From Poriferisodalis sp965116715 (GTDB lineage: Bacteria > Actinomycetota > Acidimicrobiia > Acidimicrobiales > Poriferisodalaceae): a DNA stretch of 64,000 bases. The translations under genes and the position numbers were made by a program. The notes under the pieces are model-generated. The model searched no databases and was not told the DNA's origin. It saw only the letters and a list, made by a program, of their open reading frames with translations. The stretch spans positions 868,001 to 932,000 of the forward strand of contig OZ220724.1 of NCBI GenBank assembly GCA_965116715.1, written 5' to 3'. Position 1 is the stretch's first letter. Every line of letters starts with the position of its first letter. Of the stretch, positions 60,752 through 64,000 are shown piece by piece.

Positions 60752-61762
60752 CTAGCGCGCTGAGGCGCCGGGGCGGCAGTTCACAAATCGCCAGTGATCA
60801 GCCAGCATCTGGGCCAAGTCGCGCTTCGCCCGCCAGCCGAGTTCGGCGGCGGCGCGACTGCAGTCAGCCCAGGACTCGACGATGTCGCCCGACCGGCGGC
60901 CTGCCATCTCGCAGGGGATCGGCCGGCCGGTTGCAACCTCGGCCGCCGAGACCAGCTCAAGCACCGTGGTGCCCACCCCCGTGCCCAGGTTGAACACACG
61001 GCACCGATGGGGGCCGAAATCGGCTTCCAGCGTCGCCAGGTGCCCCTCGGCGAGATCCATCACATGGACGAAGTCGCGCACAGCCGTGCCGTCGCGCGTG
61101 TCGTAGTCGTCGCCGAAGACCTGCAACCGGTCGGCCTCGCCCAGGGCCACTCGCATGACGGCGGGCACGAGATTCTGGCCAGCGGTGACCGGCAGCTCTC
61201 CGATGCGTCCTGAACCGTGCGCCCCGACAGGGTTGAAGTAGCGCAAGATGACGGCCTGGAGACCGGACGACGCCGCTGCGTCGGCCAGGATGCGCTCGCA
61301 CATCAGCTTCGTGGTGCCGTACGGGCTCTGGGGCCCCGGGGGCGTTTCCTCGGTGACGGGCAACTGCCCGGAGGCGCCGTACACCACTGCCGACGAGCTG
61401 AACACGAAGCGATCGATGCCGCGCTCGACTGCGACCTCGGCCAGGTTCAACGTCGAGAGAAGGTTGTTCCGGTAGTACCGCAGCGGATCAGCAAACGACT
61501 CCGGAACGCTCTTGTGCGCCGCGAAATGCACGATCGAGTCGATGTCGTGCTCGTCGCAGAGCAGCCGAACTGCGGCGCCGTCTGCCGCGTCGCCTTCGAC
61601 GATGGTCAGATCCGGAGTCGTCAACACTCGAAGCTGGTCGACCACCTCTGGGCGGGCGTTGGAGAAATCGTCCAACACGACGACATGGCGCCCTGCCGCA
61701 TGCAGGGCAGCAACCGTATGGCTCCCGACGTATCCGGCACCGCCAGAAACGAGCGTCGTCAT
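60752..61762 (-). CDS. galE: UDP-glucose 4-epimerase
   Basis: 336 residues, extended SDR. NAD motif TLVSGGAGYVGSHTVAALH, catalytic FSSSAVVYG (Ser), SPYGTTKLMCERI (Tyr-x3-Lys), YFNPVGAHGSGRIGE, and VRDFVHVMDLAEGHL. Supplies UDP-galactose (or GalNAc) for the adjacent polysaccharide genes. ATG 61762. Confidence 0.95.
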   Translation of the reverse strand: MTTLVSGGAGYVGSHTVAALHAAGRHVVVLDDFSNARPEVVDQLRVLTTPDLTIVEGDAADGAAVRLLCDEHDIDSIVHFAAHKSVPESFADPLRYYRNNLLSTLNLAEVAVERGIDRFVFSSSAVVYGASGQLPVTEETPPGPQSPYGTTKLMCERILADAAASSGLQAVILRYFNPVGAHGSGRIGELPVTAGQNLVPAVMRVALGEADRLQVFGDDYDTRDGTAVRDFVHVMDLAEGHLATLEADFGPHRCRVFNLGTGVGTTVLELVSAAEVATGRPIPCEMAGRRSGDIVESWADCSRAAAELGWRAKRDLAQMLADHWRFVNCRPGASAR

Positions 61763-61942
61763 GGGGGCAGTGTGCCACCCTCCCGCGACAGGCGACCGGT
61801 ATGGTGAATGTTCGGTCGGATGGCCCCGGTGGCCCTGCTGCAGATGTCGAGGAGCAGACCCTTGGAGCATGTCCGCGAACCGCTTGCCGAATCCAGCCAG
61901 GGCGCGGTCGGGACGTGTCGCAATGCACGGGTCGCTGCGCCC

Positions 61943-63076
61943 ATGACACGTCGCCACCGGAGCTGGGCGGCGTGGCTCGCGGCGCTGATGCTGCTGCCGG
62001 CGTGCTCGTCCATCACGGCGCCGCCGGAAACGACCGAAGTCGAACCTGCACCGACCGTCACGCCCGCACCCACCGTGACGCCGTCGATCACCGCACCAGC
62101 GCCTGTGGGAACGGCGGCGCCGACGACCGCGGTGCCGGTCACCGCGGCGGCCGTCAGCGAGCCCGCTACATCCTCCACGGCCGCTGCGCCGCAGTTCACA
62201 GCGCCGTTCACCGGCTTGCCAACACCCACCGAACTGCTGCGACCGGCCGCAGTCGTGAAGATCGACAACCACCCGCGCGCCCTGCCGCAGTGGGGTCTCA
62301 ACCAAGCTGACGTGGTCTACGAAGAACTGGTCGAGGCCCGGCTCACACGATTCGCCGCGATCTTCCATTCCACCAACGCCGATGTGGTCGGCCCTGTCCG
62401 ATCGGCTCGCACCGGCGACTTTGCGCTGCTGTCGAACCTCAACCGGCCCATCTTCGTGAACTCCGGCGCCAACGACTACACCGCGCGAGCCCTCCGCAGC
62501 GTCGACGCCCTCGCCATCATCGACGGTGCCGCCATCGCCAAGGGCGTGTTCGAACGCTCACGGGAGAAGAACGCCCCCCACAATCTCATTACCGACACCG
62601 CCCGTATCTATTCCGCAGGTGCTGCCGAGGGCGGGACACCCCCGAAGTACTTCCGGTTCCGCGCCGAGGGCGAGTCGCTGGCGCGAGGCACAGCGGTCAT
62701 CGGCGTGGATGTCGACTTCGGCCAGATCAAGGCGTCATACCGCTGGGACGCCGCCGGCGGCGGCTGGGCTCGATCACAGAACGGCAGGGACCACACTGAC
62801 TTCGACGGCGTGCGCATCGCGCCCGAGAACGTCATCGTGCAGTTCGTTCGGTATCGCCAGAGCCCGGCAAACGCCGCGACTCCGGAGCCAGTGCTGACGG
62901 GCAGCGGGGAGGCGTGGATATTCAGCGACGGGATGCTGGTGCGGGGCACGTGGGAGCGCCGCTCCGAGCTCGAGGTGACGGTGTTCCGCTCCGACAACGC
63001 CCTCATCGTGCCGCTGACACCGGGACGCACCTGGATCGCGCTCGCCCGGGCGGGCACGGCCGACGTGATTCAGTAA
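61943..63076 (+). CDS. DUF3048 (YerB-like) lipoprotein
   Basis: 377 residues. Signal AAWLAALMLLPACSS gives lipobox LPAC. A Thr/Pro/Ala-rich spacer (~70 residues) precedes the DUF3048 N domain (RPAAVVKIDNHPRALPQWGL, DVVYEELVEARLTRFAAIFH, GPVRSARTGDFALLSNL) and C domain (VIVQFVRYRQ, LVRGTWERRSELEVTVFR, LTPGRTWIAL). Extracytoplasmic; function unknown. ATG 61943. Divergent from galE, convergent with rsfS. Confidence 0.9.
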   Translation: MTRRHRSWAAWLAALMLLPACSSITAPPETTEVEPAPTVTPAPTVTPSITAPAPVGTAAPTTAVPVTAAAVSEPATSSTAAAPQFTAPFTGLPTPTELLRPAAVVKIDNHPRALPQWGLNQADVVYEELVEARLTRFAAIFHSTNADVVGPVRSARTGDFALLSNLNRPIFVNSGANDYTARALRSVDALAIIDGAAIAKGVFERSREKNAPHNLITDTARIYSAGAAEGGTPPKYFRFRAEGESLARGTAVIGVDVDFGQIKASYRWDAAGGGWARSQNGRDHTDFDGVRIAPENVIVQFVRYRQSPANAATPEPVLTGSGEAWIFSDGMLVRGTWERRSELEVTVFRSDNALIVPLTPGRTWIALARAGTADVIQ

Positions 63077-63079
63077 TCA

Positions 63080-63095
63080 GAGTTCAGTCGAACTC
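63080..63095. terminator. Short hairpin between convergent DUF3048 and rsfS genes
   Basis: GAGTTC-AGTC-GAACTC forms a 6-bp stem with a 4-nt loop spanning the rsfS stop. No T-run follows. Possibly a weak bidirectional terminator. Confidence 0.3.
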
Positions 63096-63509
63096 GTGGC
63101 GAGGCACGTCTGACCACAGTCGTTCGAGGTCGTAGTACTCGCGGCTGGGTTCATGGAAAACATGCGCCACGAACTCACCGAAGTCAAGCAGTACCCATTG
63201 CGCTTCGTCGAGACCCTCCGTGCGGATCGGTCCGGGACCTCCGGCCGCCTTCACGTGCGCTTCCATCAGCTCAGCGATGCGTCGCACGCGTCGCACATTG
63301 GGAGCGCTCGCGATGATGAACCAATCGGTGATCGCAAGCACATCACCGACGTCGAGCGCCACGATGCGTTCGGCTGACATCTCTGCCGCACCGTCCACTG
63401 CGGCCTGAACCAACGGCGGCACCCCGGCGTCTGAGATGATCGGATCTCGCTGGAGGACGTGAACCCCGGAAGAGGCCGGGGACGCCTGCGGAACCGATAC
63501 CACGCTCAC
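63084..63509 (-). CDS. rsfS: Ribosomal silencing factor RsfS
   Basis: 141 residues from GTG 63509 (GTG 63503 possible). VQAAVDGAAEMSAERIVALD, VLAITDWFIIASAPNVRRV, and AQWVLLDFGEFVAHVFHEPSREYYDLERLWSD-type end (seen as FGEFVAHVFHEP and YYDLERLW) are diagnostic. Binds ribosomal protein L14 to block subunit joining in starvation. Start overlaps the nadD stop (GTGA), the usual nadD-rsfS order. Confidence 0.94.
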   Translation of the reverse strand: MSVVSVPQASPASSGVHVLQRDPIISDAGVPPLVQAAVDGAAEMSAERIVALDVGDVLAITDWFIIASAPNVRRVRRIAELMEAHVKAAGGPGPIRTEGLDEAQWVLLDFGEFVAHVFHEPSREYYDLERLWSDVPRHEFD

Positions 63510-64000
63510 GGAGAATAGAGCCTGTGTTCGGCGATGTAGCCCATGACTGCAGGTGGCACGAGCTGAGCCGCCTGGAAGGCGATTTGCTGCTGGCGGCGTT
63601 GGGCCAGCAATCCGCGCACCTGCGTGGCTGAGGCCTGCACGGGCTCCATCGCTACCGTTCGCGTGCGCCAACCTTCGACATGCAGGGGCGGCTCGCCTCG
63701 CGACTGCAGGATGGCGAGCGTCACACGCTCCGACAGCTCGTCGGCACGGTGCCAGGTCGACAGGCCGCTCGCTGCGGTGGGGCCCATCACCAGCAGCGTT
63801 TCGGTCCCGGGCCGCTCCAACTCCGTGACCGTGTCGATGGTGTAGGTCGGCCCGCCTCGCTGTATCTCCAGATCGCTCACCACTACGCCGTCGAGATCGC
63901 GAAATGCCAGCAGGGCCATGGCGAACCGGTGATGGGCGGGGGTCACGACTCGCTCGGCTGATTTCTGCCACGGATCGTTCGCCACGATGACATGGAGCAC
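63506..64000 (-). CDS. nadD: Nicotinate-nucleotide adenylyltransferase, partial (runs off right edge)
   Basis: The visible 164 residues are the C-terminal ~80%. VSDLEIQRGGPTYTIDTVTEL is the NadD core, LLVMGPTAASGLSTWHRADEL matches the F-x-G-x-D-x2-x2-W region (Asp replaced), and SATQVRGLLAQRR corresponds to the I-S-S-T-x-I-R motif. The N-terminal G-x-F-x-P-x-H-x-G-H nucleotide motif lies beyond the window. NAD biosynthesis. Confidence 0.92.
   Translation of the reverse strand: MLHVIVANDPWQKSAERVVTPAHHRFAMALLAFRDLDGVVVSDLEIQRGGPTYTIDTVTELERPGTETLLVMGPTAASGLSTWHRADELSERVTLAILQSRGEPPLHVEGWRTRTVAMEPVQASATQVRGLLAQRRQQQIAFQAAQLVPPAVMGYIAEHRLYSP

Overview
The window is high-GC, densely coded DNA from an actinobacterium. 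A mycothiol synthase homologue (MshD), menaquinone genes (MenA, UbiE/MenG), a 13E12-type DUF222/HNH nuclease, stand-alone CaiB-type CoA transferase and acyl-CoA dehydrogenase genes, and frequent GTG starts with ATGA/GTGA stop-start overlaps all fit Actinobacteria. My best guess, an inference only, is an Acidimicrobiia-like lineage. No rRNA, tRNA, CRISPR array or prophage was recognised.

Layout. 1-3.4 kb is a scarred region: the end of an IS5-type transposase, a 129-bp direct repeat on both sides of an AAA/DUF4143 ATPase gene, and an IS481 element. 3.5-12 kb is housekeeping and quinone metabolism: CitE-like lyase, nth, rlmN, mshD, a small membrane protein coupled to ubiE, ybaK, menA, two paralogous double-hotdog thioesterases, and an AhpD/carboxymuconolactone-decarboxylase-like gene with an in-frame TGA in a C-x-x-(TGA) motif, followed by a SECIS-like stem-loop (candidate selenoprotein). 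12.1-13.4 kb is an IS5 element. 13.4-17.3 kb is a Pnkp-Hen1 RNA repair cassette. 17.5-26.2 kb holds a zinc alcohol dehydrogenase, DUF418 protein, MBL hydrolase, molybdate transporter modABC, an IS982 element and an epimerase-like gene. 26.4-40.8 kb is catabolic: a dimethylformamidase-like protein, rhodanese, HyuA-like ATPase, amidase, Baeyer-Villiger-type monooxygenase and an acyl-CoA dehydrogenase pair, with a lipoprotein and a second AAA/DUF4143 ATPase between them. 40.8-46 kb is a defence/toxin island: HicB-like protein overlapping an EVE-HNH nuclease, zinc-ribbon protein, 13E12 nuclease and two antitoxin/PIN-toxin pairs. 46.3-56.5 kb is acyl-CoA and amino-acid metabolism: enoyl-CoA hydratase, acyl-CoA dehydrogenase, TesB, CadI/ArsI, hydratase plus hydroxyacid dehydrogenase, MetY, CoA transferase and D-aminoacylase. 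56.6-63.1 kb is envelope polysaccharide (GT2, polyprenyl sugar-phosphate transferase, GT-C-like protein, GalE) plus a DUF3048 lipoprotein. The window ends in rsfS and a partial nadD.

Cross-cutting patterns. All three complete IS elements, from three families, lie between exact CTAG target duplications. Two of them sit on the TAG stop codon of a chromosomal gene, and the IS481 transposase borrows its own stop codon from the duplication. Four translation starts are preceded by short overlapping mini-ORFs in which the RTGA start/stop motif is repeated; in three of these the motif joins two operon genes. Several genes have a TANNNT box 6-7 nt before the start codon, which suggests leaderless mRNAs.
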